From positions 186,001 to 250,000 of the forward strand of contig NZ_JAOZEV010000003.1 in NCBI RefSeq assembly GCF_025847275.1: DNA of 64,000 bases. The letters are read 5' to 3'. Position 1 is the first letter of the stretch; the number at the start of each line of letters is the position of its first letter. Positions 47,524-56,207 of this stretch are shown here, in pieces. The notes below the pieces were generated by a model. That model made no database searches, had not been told where the DNA came from, and saw nothing but the letters and a program-made list of their open reading frames with translations. The translations under genes were made by a program, and so were the position numbers. Source of the stretch: Flavobacterium frigoritolerans. GTDB taxonomy: Bacteria > Bacteroidota > Bacteroidia > Flavobacteriales > Flavobacteriaceae.

Positions 47524-48321
47524 ATGGAATATTATAATATAGAAAAGTCATTGACTGCTGCAAAAAATGACTGCGCTGCAGGAGTTATTGGAACTTCCGT
47601 CACGCTTACTGCAACCGCAAATCAATTTGTATCGACAGTAAGTGTTGCAGATGCAAATGCAAAAGCCGAAGCATGGCTAGCTGCAAATGCGCAAGCCTAT
47701 GCAAATAATGCGGGAACATGTAGAGCTACAGCCTGGAGAGGAGCAAATCCTTCTTGTGTAATTGAGCCTACAACAACTCTATCTGCATTTAATTATATGG
47801 TAGTTCGGTATAAATGGGCATTAGGAGCCGGAGTAGATTTTGATACTTATACAGGAATCATAAATACAGGAACTTCACTAGATAAAAAATGGATGGGCTG
47901 GAATCACGACTTTGACAATGAAATTCCAAAAAATACCTCGGCAGAAAACTCCTATATCATGTGGGCAGGAGATAATCGAAATGCAAACGGTGTAGAAAGC
48001 TGTATGGTAAATTTTAGTAAAATAACCAACGACTACCCTACTCTAAATACAATACAAGTAAGAATGGCAGGCTCATGGTACACATCTTTGGGTACAGGAA
48101 ATATAGATGTTGAGATAACGACCTATAAAGATGGGAAAATGGTTAAATCAGGATATGACATTATAAACGTCGGAGGAACTCAGGTAGATCAAAAAACATT
48201 CTCTAAAAGTGTGCGCATACAAGGTCAAAATCTCCATAAAAACATTGAATCTGTTACTAACATAGGATACATAACATACACAAAAGATTCCTCTACAGGA
48301 AAAATTGTAATACAATATTAA
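47524..48321 (+). CDS. DUF5977-containing fibre-cluster protein (265 aa)
   Basis: This is a 265-residue protein without a signal peptide. Residues ~1-70 have the DUF5977 pattern (NDCAAGVIGTSVTLTATANQFVSTVSVADANAKAEAWLAANAQAYANNAGTC). That module is typically found in large Bacteroidota surface and phage-tail-associated proteins. The rest (about 85-265) is a beta-rich domain of unknown kind with several Trp residues, perhaps a carbohydrate or protein binding unit. It is followed after 11 bp by a second DUF5977 gene carrying a Hint domain. The intergenic 142 bp upstream has no gene. Confidence 0.65.
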   Translation: MEYYNIEKSLTAAKNDCAAGVIGTSVTLTATANQFVSTVSVADANAKAEAWLAANAQAYANNAGTCRATAWRGANPSCVIEPTTTLSAFNYMVVRYKWALGAGVDFDTYTGIINTGTSLDKKWMGWNHDFDNEIPKNTSAENSYIMWAGDNRNANGVESCMVNFSKITNDYPTLNTIQVRMAGSWYTSLGTGNIDVEITTYKDGKMVKSGYDIINVGGTQVDQKTFSKSVRIQGQNLHKNIESVTNIGYITYTKDSSTGKIVIQY

Positions 48322-48332
48322 AAAATTAAAGT

Positions 48333-49190
48333 ATGGGAAATACAGGATATAAATCTTTTGAGAAACTAGAATTATACTTTACAGATGATGGTAGTTACGC
48401 AGGAGTAAGAAAACCAAATGTAGTCACTGATCCTGATTACATTGCACCACTTCTAGATACCGCAACTTGTGCACCTAGCATAAGATTTTATAATTCGGAA
48501 AGGAAACAGAGTACAACAAAAAAAAATTGCTCGGCTGGTTATAGCGGAAACTATGTAACACTTACTGCTTTTCCAAATCAATTTGTCTCTACTATTGATG
48601 AAGCAGATGCTAATACTCAGGCTGAAATATGGTTAGCTGCAAATGTGCAAACATATGCAAATAATCACGGAACATGCGAACCTACCTGGACATCCCCAGG
48701 AGGTGGAGCTGGTGGCTGCTTTGTTGAAGGTACATTAATCACATTACCAGATGGTTCTAAAAAAGCAATCGAAGAATTACATCTTGATCAATTACTGCTC
48801 TCTGCTAAAATTGAAACATTGATCGATACAAATAATGTCAGTGAATTATACAAATGGTCCTCTGACTATTTATTGGAAAGTAGAATTACATCACCAATAA
48901 CCAAAATAACGCAGAAAATTACCCATAAAACTATCATTATCAATGAAGGATTATTAGAAGCAACTCCAAGTCACTCCCAATTAATTCAACGCAATGGAAT
49001 TTGGAAATTTATTCCTCTGGGAGATATTAGTGTTGGTGATAATTTATATACTATCGCCAAAGAAATTATACCAGTTACATCTGTATCTATTAATTCAGAA
49101 AAAAGAAAGATCTATCCATTGACATTGAATCCGTTTCATACCTATTTTGCTAATGGAATCTTAACTCATAATTTTAAGGCTCCAATATAA
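48333..49190 (+). CDS. DUF5977 plus C-terminal Hint (self-splicing/cleaving) domain protein
   Basis: This is a 285-residue protein. Residues ~50-115 form a DUF5977 module (CSAGYSGNYVTLTAFPNQFVSTIDEADANTQAE...YANNHGTC), then comes a Gly-rich linker, then a Hint domain from C129 to H279-N280. Key Hint residues are present: nucleophile C129 in GGCFVEGTLI, the block B T211/H214 in EATPSHSQL, and the final HN in GILTHNF. The residue after HN is Phe, so true splicing is not expected; N-terminal thioester formation and cleavage or attachment to a partner nucleophile are possible, as in bacterial intein-like proteins. Only five residues follow the HN. A close relative is at 52159. Confidence 0.85.
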   Translation: MGNTGYKSFEKLELYFTDDGSYAGVRKPNVVTDPDYIAPLLDTATCAPSIRFYNSERKQSTTKKNCSAGYSGNYVTLTAFPNQFVSTIDEADANTQAEIWLAANVQTYANNHGTCEPTWTSPGGGAGGCFVEGTLITLPDGSKKAIEELHLDQLLLSAKIETLIDTNNVSELYKWSSDYLLESRITSPITKITQKITHKTIIINEGLLEATPSHSQLIQRNGIWKFIPLGDISVGDNLYTIAKEIIPVTSVSINSEKRKIYPLTLNPFHTYFANGILTHNFKAPI

Positions 49191-49275
49191 AATTCCTAAA
49201 TTAAAAATTGGAATTTACCCAACAAGCTTATAAAGTATAAAGTAATTCACTTATTAAAAAACGGCCCGATTACTT

Positions 49276-49386
49276 AACCCAAATTCAGCTTTAGAATTTT
49301 TTAAAACCTAAACAAAAAATAATCTCTGTTTTAAGATAGCGCTTATTCTTTACTCTTAAGTTTAATCTAAATGCAGAATTTGGGTT
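49276..49386. repeat. Inverted repeat upstream of the first S74 fibre gene
   Basis: An 11-bp perfect inverted repeat (AACCCAAATTC, 49276-49286 with 49376-49386) has short further matching arms (TTTAGA/TCTAAA) and an 89-bp spacer. The 257-bp gap 49191-49447 holds no gene. It could be a promoter-associated regulatory site or the trace of recombination in the fibre cluster. Confidence 0.5.
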
Positions 49387-49447
49387 TACTAATTAATTTC
49401 TAAACTAAATCACAAGGATAATAATCTAAAGAATAAAAAATAAAAAA

Positions 49448-52159
49448 ATGAGTACAAATCATAATAGAATAAGAGTAGCCGATTTAGAAACAAATCAGCA
49501 AAACAAAATCTTAACTACAAATAGCGCTGGAGAATTAGAATTCACTGATATCAATACTATTCAAGTAGATAACTATAATGCCCTAGATTACAACTCGGAA
49601 GGTAAAGCCCTAGATGCCAGACAAGGTAAAGTATTAAAAGATCTAACTGACAATAAAGTTGATAAGGTCAATGGGAAGAGTTTACTTTCAGATGCCGAAA
49701 TCACACGTCTTGGAACGCTTTCTAATTATAACCATCCAACAAACCACGCACCAAGCATAATTACTCAGGATACAAATAATAGATTTGTAACTGATGCTGA
49801 AAAAGCAACATGGAATTCAAAACAATCTTCATTGCCATTCGTTCCTGAAAATGCTACTAATAAAAATATTGCTGGCGGCTATGCAGGACTTGGTTCTGAC
49901 GGAAAATTGATTTCTTCTCAACTTCCTGCTATAACTATAAACGACACTTTTGTAATTGCCTCACAAGCTGCCATGCTAGCACAAACTGCACAAACTGGAG
50001 ATCTGGCCGTTAGAACTGATTTAAATAAATCTTTCATTCTAAAAGGAACAAACCCAGCTGTATTAGCAGATTGGCAGGAATTACTCTCTCCAACTAGTGC
50101 TGTAACAACTGTCTTCGGACGTAATGGAACTATCACTTCTCAAACAGGAGATTATACTGCCGATAAAATTAGTGAAACAGCTTCAAGAAAATTTCAATCT
50201 GCAAACCAACAGGCATTTAATGATGCTACAAGCTCTATTCAAACTCAATTAAACGCTAAACAATCTTCATTGACATTCGTTCCTGAAAATGTTACTAATA
50301 AAAATGTTGCTGGTGGCTATGCGGGACTTGGTTCTGACGGAAAATTGATTTCTTCTCAACTTCCTGCGATAACTATAAACGACACTTTTGTAATCGCTTC
50401 TCAGGCTGCTATGCTTGCACAAACTGCACAAACTGGAGATTTGGCTGTTAGAACTGATTTAAACAAATCTTTCATTCTAAAAGGAACAAACCCAGCTGTA
50501 TTAGCAGATTGGCAGGAATTACTCTCACCAACTAGTGCCGTAACAACGGTATTTGGGCGTAATGGAGCTATCACTTCTCAAACAGGAGATTATACTGCTG
50601 ATCAAATTAGTGAAACAGCTTCAAGAAAATTTCAATCTGCAAACCAACAGGCATTTAATGATGCTACAAGCTCTATTCAAACTCAATTGAATACTAAACA
50701 ATCTTCATTGACATTCGTTCCTGAAAATGTTACTAATAAAAATATTGCTGGCGGCTATGCAGGACTTGGTTCTGACGGAAAATTGATTTCTTCTCAACTT
50801 CCTGCTATAACTATAAACGACACTTTTGTAATTGCCTCACAAGCTGCCATGCTAGCACAAACTGCACAAACTGGAGATCTGGCCGTTAGAACTGATTTAA
50901 ATAAATCTTTCATTCTAAAAGGAACAAACCCAGCTGTATTAGCAGATTGGCAGGAATTACTCTCTCCAACTAGTGCTGTAACAACTGTCTTCGGACGTAA
51001 TGGAACTATCACTTCTCAAACAGGAGATTATACTGCCGATAAAATTAGTGAAACAGCTTCAAGAAAATTTCAATCTGCAAACCAACAGGCATTTAATGAT
51101 GCTACAAGCTCTATTCAAACTCAACTAAATACTAAAGCTTCGACTACTGGTTCTGGAGCATCTGGTACTTGGGGAATTAATATAACTGGGAATGCAAATA
51201 CAGCTACTAACTCTTCTCAAATTGGTGGAATTTCGTCTAATCGATTATTGATGAAAAGAAGGGCAAAAATCGCCTCGGCAGAATCAACTTCCTTAAATTC
51301 TTCCATAACTCAGCCAGAAATGGGCTTTACGTATGGAGGTTCAGGTGAACCTAGAGGTCCGTATATTGCATTTGGTGGTTTAAATGGGGATATCGATTAT
51401 TCCTGTCAATTAGCAGGAGCTTATATTGAGGGAAATGAATTCAAAATTAGAACTAAAAATGATGATGCAGCTATTTGGAATCCTTGGAGAACACTTATAA
51501 CTGATGGTAATTATGCAACATACTCAACCTTTTCTGGAGTTGTTTCCTCGGGCAATGGATTTCAAACAGCTTCTATTCCTGGCAATGGCTATGGTTTTTG
51601 GGGAGGACATCCAAATACATATGGTATTTTGATGGCAGATGCTGGAAATAGTAGTTATGGTGGTAGGATTCCTGGTGAAACAACATCTGATTATAATATG
51701 TATTTTTCAATGGCTCAAGGAGTAAATCGCGGCTTTGTTTTTAGAAATGCTGTAAATACACCTCTACTTGCTATTCACAATAACGGTATTAGGGCATCAA
51801 ATGATGTGATTGCATTTTCTTCTTCAGATGAAAGACTTAAGGATAATATCACAAAAATTCAGGATCCGATTGAGAAATTAAACAAAATTAATGGCTATAT
51901 GTTTGATTGGAACACGAATCAAAATACACATACTGGTCATGATATTGGAGTTATTGCTCAAGAAATAGAATTAATTATTCCAGAAATAGTTACAACACGT
52001 AAAAATGGTTACAAGGCTGTAAAATATGACAAGCTTATCCCTTTATTAATAGAAGTTGCAAAAACTCAACAAACACAAATTGAAAAACAGCAACAAATTA
52101 TTGAAGAGCAAAATGACAAAATAAAATTCATTTTAAAACATTTAAATTTACAATTATAA
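49448..52159 (+). CDS. Tail-fibre-like protein with S74 chaperone end and triple tandem module
   Basis: This is a 903-residue protein without a signal peptide. Residues 1-~124 form a conserved N-terminus (NHNRIRVADLETNQQNKILTTNSAGELEF). Residues 125-562 are three tandem copies of a 146-residue module (FVPEN..NKN.AGGYAGLGSDGKLISSQLPAITINDTFVIASQAAML...LKGTNPAVLADWQELLSPTSAVTTVFGRNG). A variable receptor-type region follows. The C-terminus ~788-903 is a peptidase S74 intramolecular chaperone (SSDERLKDNI with S793/D794 and a long final helix), which trims itself after trimer folding. The arrangement is that of phage fibres or adhesins. It overlaps the following gene by 1 bp. Confidence 0.85.
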   Translation: MSTNHNRIRVADLETNQQNKILTTNSAGELEFTDINTIQVDNYNALDYNSEGKALDARQGKVLKDLTDNKVDKVNGKSLLSDAEITRLGTLSNYNHPTNHAPSIITQDTNNRFVTDAEKATWNSKQSSLPFVPENATNKNIAGGYAGLGSDGKLISSQLPAITINDTFVIASQAAMLAQTAQTGDLAVRTDLNKSFILKGTNPAVLADWQELLSPTSAVTTVFGRNGTITSQTGDYTADKISETASRKFQSANQQAFNDATSSIQTQLNAKQSSLTFVPENVTNKNVAGGYAGLGSDGKLISSQLPAITINDTFVIASQAAMLAQTAQTGDLAVRTDLNKSFILKGTNPAVLADWQELLSPTSAVTTVFGRNGAITSQTGDYTADQISETASRKFQSANQQAFNDATSSIQTQLNTKQSSLTFVPENVTNKNIAGGYAGLGSDGKLISSQLPAITINDTFVIASQAAMLAQTAQTGDLAVRTDLNKSFILKGTNPAVLADWQELLSPTSAVTTVFGRNGTITSQTGDYTADKISETASRKFQSANQQAFNDATSSIQTQLNTKASTTGSGASGTWGINITGNANTATNSSQIGGISSNRLLMKRRAKIASAESTSLNSSITQPEMGFTYGGSGEPRGPYIAFGGLNGDIDYSCQLAGAYIEGNEFKIRTKNDDAAIWNPWRTLITDGNYATYSTFSGVVSSGNGFQTASIPGNGYGFWGGHPNTYGILMADAGNSSYGGRIPGETTSDYNMYFSMAQGVNRGFVFRNAVNTPLLAIHNNGIRASNDVIAFSSSDERLKDNITKIQDPIEKLNKINGYMFDWNTNQNTHTGHDIGVIAQEIELIIPEIVTTRKNGYKAVKYDKLIPLLIEVAKTQQTQIEKQQQIIEEQNDKIKFILKHLNLQL
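49820..51133 (+). repeat. Three tandem 438-bp repeats in the fibre gene
   Basis: Repeat units begin at 49820, 50258 and 50696 and end at 51133, each exactly 438 bp (146 codons, in frame). Units 1 and 3 are nearly identical over hundreds of bases, silent positions included. Unit 2 is closer to the single unit in the second fibre gene at 53858-54295. This points to recent duplication or gene conversion. Confidence 0.9.
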
Positions 52160-53145
52160 TGGCAACATTACCACCAACAGGTTCTATATCATTGAGCCAA
52201 ATATATTCTGTCTTTGGTAAAACATTGGGCCCATCTATTTCATTGACAAGTGCTTCTACTGGTGTATATGGAGCTATTACAGCAAGTTCACCGTTTAAAC
52301 CCGATGGAGTACCACCACATGCAATGTCCGAATTTCGTGGGTATAATCATTCTACAGCAGACACAACCCCTCCAAGCATTCCAAATGGATTATCATGTAA
52401 TTATGGGACTGGTTCACCAAGAACTTCAATAGCAATTCGATGGGATGCATCAACAGATAATCTTGCAGTAACCGGATATCAATTGCAAAGAAGTGACAGC
52501 GGAGGTACAACTTGGTCAACCGTATATAATGGTCCTAATATATCTTATCAAGATAGTGGTAGCCCTAATAGAGAATATCATTATCAGGTTCGGGCATTTG
52601 ATGCTATTGGAAACTATTCAAACTACTCTGGACCTGCCTATTGGAAGACTGAAGCAGGAACATCATGCTTTGTTGAAGGTACTTTAATTACATTAGCTGA
52701 TAACATACAAATACCAATTGAAACATTAGTAACTAATCAATTATTAATTTCCGCAGAAATTGATACTTTAAAAGATACCAATAATGTAAATGAATTGTAT
52801 AAATGGTCTAGTAATTATCTATCAGAGAATCGAATTATATCTCCTGTAGCTAATATTGAACCAAAAGTCGCATCCAAAACAATAATCATAAATAAAGGAT
52901 TATTAGAAGCCACTCCATATCACTCTCAATTAATTCAGCGTAATGGCATTTGGAAATTCATCCCATTACGAGATGTTATTGTTGGAGATAGATTATATAA
53001 CATAAACAAAGAAATTATAGCCATTACTTCAGTAATTATTAATTTAGAGAAAAGGACTGTTTACCCACTTACATTAAGTCCTTCCCATACCTATTTCGCA
53101 AACGGAATATTAACACACAATATGAAAAAACCTGATGAACTATAA
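52159..53145 (+). CDS. Fibre-partner protein with fibronectin-type and Hint domains
   Basis: This 328-residue protein begins with the module GSISLSQIYSVFG...VPPHAMSEFRGYNH (about 7-65), which recurs in the partner gene at 55456. A fibronectin type III domain follows (about 70-165, PSIPNGLSCNYGTG...REYHYQVRAFDAIGNYSNYS). The C-terminal part is a Hint domain from C170 in TSCFVEGTLI to H320-N321, with block B T252/H255 in EATPYHSQL. The residue after HN is Met, and only seven residues follow. It overlaps the fibre gene by 1 bp and the SET-domain gene by 11 bp, so all three are coupled. An attachment or self-processing role on the fibre is inferred. Confidence 0.85.
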   Translation: MATLPPTGSISLSQIYSVFGKTLGPSISLTSASTGVYGAITASSPFKPDGVPPHAMSEFRGYNHSTADTTPPSIPNGLSCNYGTGSPRTSIAIRWDASTDNLAVTGYQLQRSDSGGTTWSTVYNGPNISYQDSGSPNREYHYQVRAFDAIGNYSNYSGPAYWKTEAGTSCFVEGTLITLADNIQIPIETLVTNQLLISAEIDTLKDTNNVNELYKWSSNYLSENRIISPVANIEPKVASKTIIINKGLLEATPYHSQLIQRNGIWKFIPLRDVIVGDRLYNINKEIIAITSVIINLEKRTVYPLTLSPSHTYFANGILTHNMKKPDEL

Positions 53146-53473
53146 AATAAATGATGCAAATAAATCTAATATAAAAATAACTGCAATTCAAAATATCTCA
53201 TTAGGACAATATATTGGGATATACATTACTACAGATCCTGTAGATGAAAAATGTAGGTATTTGTATCAAAAACACATGGATAAAAAATGGTGGGAAACTA
53301 GTGATTTAGGTAGATACTGCAATCATTCATTAATGCCTAATACAGATATTATTTTCACAGGCAACAGTTTGGAATTAATTAGTAATAAAGAAATTATAAC
53401 AGGCGAAGAGATATTAGTAAATTATAACAAAGTAACAGAATTTACTGGTTACCTACCAGAAATAAATTTTTAA
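53135..53473 (+). CDS. Small SET-domain protein (possible lysine methyltransferase)
   Basis: This 112-residue protein consists of little more than a SET domain. Visible landmarks are an N-terminal strand segment with LGQYIGIYITTDP, the core GRYCNHSLMPNTDI (around 67-80) corresponding to the SET motif NHSxxPN that binds S-adenosylmethionine, and ITGEEILVNYNK with the catalytic-type tyrosine near 100. Its size is close to the ~119-aa viral SET protein of chlorella virus PBCV-1. SET enzymes methylate lysine side chains. It overlaps the Hint protein gene by 11 bp and is followed 12 bp later by another fibre gene. A fibre or neighbouring protein as substrate is inference; activity is untested. Confidence 0.75.
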   Translation: MNYKINDANKSNIKITAIQNISLGQYIGIYITTDPVDEKCRYLYQKHMDKKWWETSDLGRYCNHSLMPNTDIIFTGNSLELISNKEIITGEEILVNYNKVTEFTGYLPEINF

Positions 53474-53485
53474 AAGACATATAAA

Positions 53486-55453
53486 ATGAGTACAAATCAT
53501 AATAGAATAAAAGTAGCCGATTTAGAAACAAATCAGCAAAACAAAATTTTAACTACAAATAGCGCTGGAGAATTAGAATTCAGTGATATCAATACTATTC
53601 AGGTAGATAGCTATAATGCCCTTGATTACACTTCTGAGGGTAAAGCTCTAGATGCCAGACAAGGTAAAGTATTAAAAGATCTAACTGATAACAAAGTGGA
53701 TAAGGTCAATGGGAAGAGTTTACTTTCAAATGCTGAAATCACACGTCTTGGAACGCTTTCTAATTATAACCATCCAACCAACCACGCACCAAGCATAATT
53801 ACTCAGGATACAAATAATAGATTTGTAACTGATGCTGAAAAAGCAACATGGAATGCTAAACAATCTTCATTGCCATTCGTTCCTGAAAATGTTACTAATA
53901 AAAATGTTGCCGGAGGCTATGCTGGACTTGGTTCTGACGGAAAATTGATTTCTTCTCAACTTCCTGCTATAACTATAAACGACACTTTTGTGATTGCTTC
54001 TCAGGCTGCCATGCTAGCACAAACTGCACAAACTGGAGATCTGGCCGTTAGAACTGATTTAAACAAATCTTTCATTCTAAAAGGAACAAACCCAGCTGTA
54101 TTAGCAGATTGGCAGGAATTACTCTCACCAACTAGTGCCGTAACAACAGTATTTGGGCGTAATGGAGCTATCACTTCTCAAACAGGAGATTATACTGCTG
54201 ATCAAATTAGTGAAACAGCTTCAAGAAAATTTCAATCTGCAAACCAACAAGCATTTAATGATGCTACAAGCTCTATTCAAACTCAATTGAATACTAAAGT
54301 TTCGACTATTGGTTCTGGAGCATCTGGTACCTGGGGAATTAATATAACTGGAAATGCAACTAATCTCTCTACAAATCGAAATAACTGGAATACCAATGGT
54401 ACAAAAAGTGCAGTTGTAGGCCAGCTTAGTTGGAATAATTATGGAAATGGTCATACCATTTTTGATGCATCTTCAGCATTGTCTCCCGATAACACAGCTG
54501 TGAACAATACTAATTCTGGGATAGCTTGGTCTGCAACTTATCCTACTCTTATGGGCTGGAATGGAGTTAACACTTATGGAGTAAGAGTTGATTCTGCGAG
54601 AATTTCTGACAAATCTGCACGAGCAAATGGTAATTTTTATATTGATGATGATTATGGCTATGGAATTGTTGGAAAATATTCAGACACTAGATACCAAGGT
54701 ATCTTTGCAATGGGCGATGCCTATAAATTATCGGGTGATGGTTCTACTACTAACGATTGTTATGGATTAGCTTGGACTCATACTAATATTGGAGGGCAAT
54801 CAAAACCAGGATTAAGCCATCAATTGTTAGTCATGGAAGCAGGAGTCACTAAAACAGCTATAGGCACTGGTATTTGGACATCAGGAGCGATTAGCGCCTC
54901 AAGGTTCGCTGCAGGATATGATGCTGGTGTGCCAAATTCTTTCTCTTGTGATGGATGGTTTAGATCAGGTGCGGCAACTGGTTGGTTTAACTCTACATAT
55001 GGAGGAGGTATCTGGATGCAAAATACTACCAATGTAGAAATTTATGGAAACAAGCAATTGTTAGTTAATAATAACATCATGGCTACAGGCGATGTAATTG
55101 CCTATTATTCTGATGAAAGATTAAAAACTAAAAAAGGCAATATAACTAATGCTTTAGATAAAGTTAAAACATTAAATGGATTTTATTATGAAAACAATGA
55201 CCTAGCAAAAGAGTTTGGTTATGAATCTGATAACCTACAATTAGGTCTTTCTGCTCAGGAAGTACAAGCCATTTTACCTGAAATTGTTGCAATGGCACCA
55301 TTTGATAGAGAGGTTTTAGAAGATGGAACAGAAGTATCCAAATCAGGAGAAAACTACTTGACAGTAAATTATGCAAAAATAGTACCTCTTTTAATTGAAG
55401 CGATAAAAGAACAACAAGCACAAATAGATATTTTATTAACTAAAATAATTTAA
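53486..55453 (+). CDS. Second tail-fibre-like protein with S74 chaperone end (655 aa)
   Basis: This 655-residue paralogue of the 49448 protein shares a nearly identical N-terminal ~124 residues (MSTNHNRIKVADLETNQQNKI...) and one copy of the 146-residue module (about 125-270). A distinct region follows (about 285-540) rich in Asn, Gly and Trp, likely the receptor-binding part. The C-terminus has an S74 chaperone domain (YYSDERLKTKKGNITNALDKV, about 541-650) ending in a long helix. There is no signal peptide. It lies 12 bp after the SET gene and 2 bp before the Fn-type partner at 55456. Exchange of the middle region between paralogues would change target specificity. Confidence 0.85.
   Translation: MSTNHNRIKVADLETNQQNKILTTNSAGELEFSDINTIQVDSYNALDYTSEGKALDARQGKVLKDLTDNKVDKVNGKSLLSNAEITRLGTLSNYNHPTNHAPSIITQDTNNRFVTDAEKATWNAKQSSLPFVPENVTNKNVAGGYAGLGSDGKLISSQLPAITINDTFVIASQAAMLAQTAQTGDLAVRTDLNKSFILKGTNPAVLADWQELLSPTSAVTTVFGRNGAITSQTGDYTADQISETASRKFQSANQQAFNDATSSIQTQLNTKVSTIGSGASGTWGINITGNATNLSTNRNNWNTNGTKSAVVGQLSWNNYGNGHTIFDASSALSPDNTAVNNTNSGIAWSATYPTLMGWNGVNTYGVRVDSARISDKSARANGNFYIDDDYGYGIVGKYSDTRYQGIFAMGDAYKLSGDGSTTNDCYGLAWTHTNIGGQSKPGLSHQLLVMEAGVTKTAIGTGIWTSGAISASRFAAGYDAGVPNSFSCDGWFRSGAATGWFNSTYGGGIWMQNTTNVEIYGNKQLLVNNNIMATGDVIAYYSDERLKTKKGNITNALDKVKTLNGFYYENNDLAKEFGYESDNLQLGLSAQEVQAILPEIVAMAPFDREVLEDGTEVSKSGENYLTVNYAKIVPLLIEAIKEQQAQIDILLTKII
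53858..54295 (+). repeat. Single copy of the 438-bp fibre module
   Basis: This is one in-frame 438-bp unit homologous to the three tandem units at 49820-51133. It is most like unit 2 of that array, sharing variants such as the GCTGATCAAATTAGT end and the ACTCTCACCAACTAGTGCCG run. The similarity offers a substrate for homologous recombination between the two fibre genes. Confidence 0.85.
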
Positions 55454-55455
55454 TA

Positions 55456-56166
55456 ATGGCTTTAAATTCATCTGGACAAATATCCATAAGCAACATCTGT
55501 ACTGAAAAAAAAGTACCTTTAAGTGGAGCATCTTTAACGACATTATCTACTATAGATATTAATTCGACCAGTATTGCAAAACCTAATTCGGTTGCACCAC
55601 ATAGTATCAGTGAATTTTATAATTATAATCATACTTTTATAGCTCCCTCAATTACCATCACTAATTACAGTGCAGGAAAACTTTACTTTACATTAAAAGG
55701 TACAGGATATTCTACTTCTGCCTTAACAATAAAATCAAGTAGTACTTCCTCTTCAGGTCCCTGGGGTTCAGATACTTCAGGTTCTATTTCTCCTAGATCT
55801 GTTATCGTCCCTTCAGTAACGACTTGGTATCAAATACAAGATGCAATTACCCCATCAATACTCTCTAATGTATATCAATATGTAAAAACTGACAATACTC
55901 CTCCTCCTGCTCCCTATTTGTCTGGAACGTTTAATAATGCTCTAAGAGAACTTAGATTAACGTGGAATATTGTAACAGATCCATCAAGTCCAGTTACTTA
56001 TATTGTTTACAATGGTAACTACATTCCAGATAGACCTACAACAAATAGTGCAAATTTCTTTGGAGCTTCAATTTCTCCAGGAAAGAATTCATGGACAGTA
56101 AGGTCGATGGATTCCGCAGGTAATATTTCAGACAGTAGCAATGCATATATATTTACAGCAATATAA
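55456..56166 (+). CDS. Fibre-partner protein without Hint domain (236 aa)
   Basis: This 236-residue protein shares its N-terminal module with the 52159 protein (GQISISNICTEKKVPLSG...VAPHSISEFYNYNH, about 8-63). It continues with one or two Ig/fibronectin-type beta domains (LSGTFNNALRELRLTWNIVTDPSSPVTYIVYNGNYI) and has no Hint domain. It lies 2 bp after the second S74 fibre gene, repeating the fibre-partner pair arrangement. No signal peptide or membrane segment is present. The conserved N-terminal piece probably docks these partners onto the fibre or a common base. Confidence 0.7.
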   Translation: MALNSSGQISISNICTEKKVPLSGASLTTLSTIDINSTSIAKPNSVAPHSISEFYNYNHTFIAPSITITNYSAGKLYFTLKGTGYSTSALTIKSSSTSSSGPWGSDTSGSISPRSVIVPSVTTWYQIQDAITPSILSNVYQYVKTDNTPPPAPYLSGTFNNALRELRLTWNIVTDPSSPVTYIVYNGNYIPDRPTTNSANFFGASISPGKNSWTVRSMDSAGNISDSSNAYIFTAI

Positions 56167-56207
56167 AAAGTTGCTATTAATTAATTATAATAATAAACAC
56201 ATATAAA

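Noticed and set aside
49918-51012. Two identical 72-aa minus-strand ORFs in the fibre gene
   Set aside because: They are antisense shadows of the duplicated 438-bp module; their identity only reflects the identical repeat units.
49820-51133. Possible CRISPR-like array
   Set aside because: Units are 438 bp, in frame and protein-coding, with no spacers.
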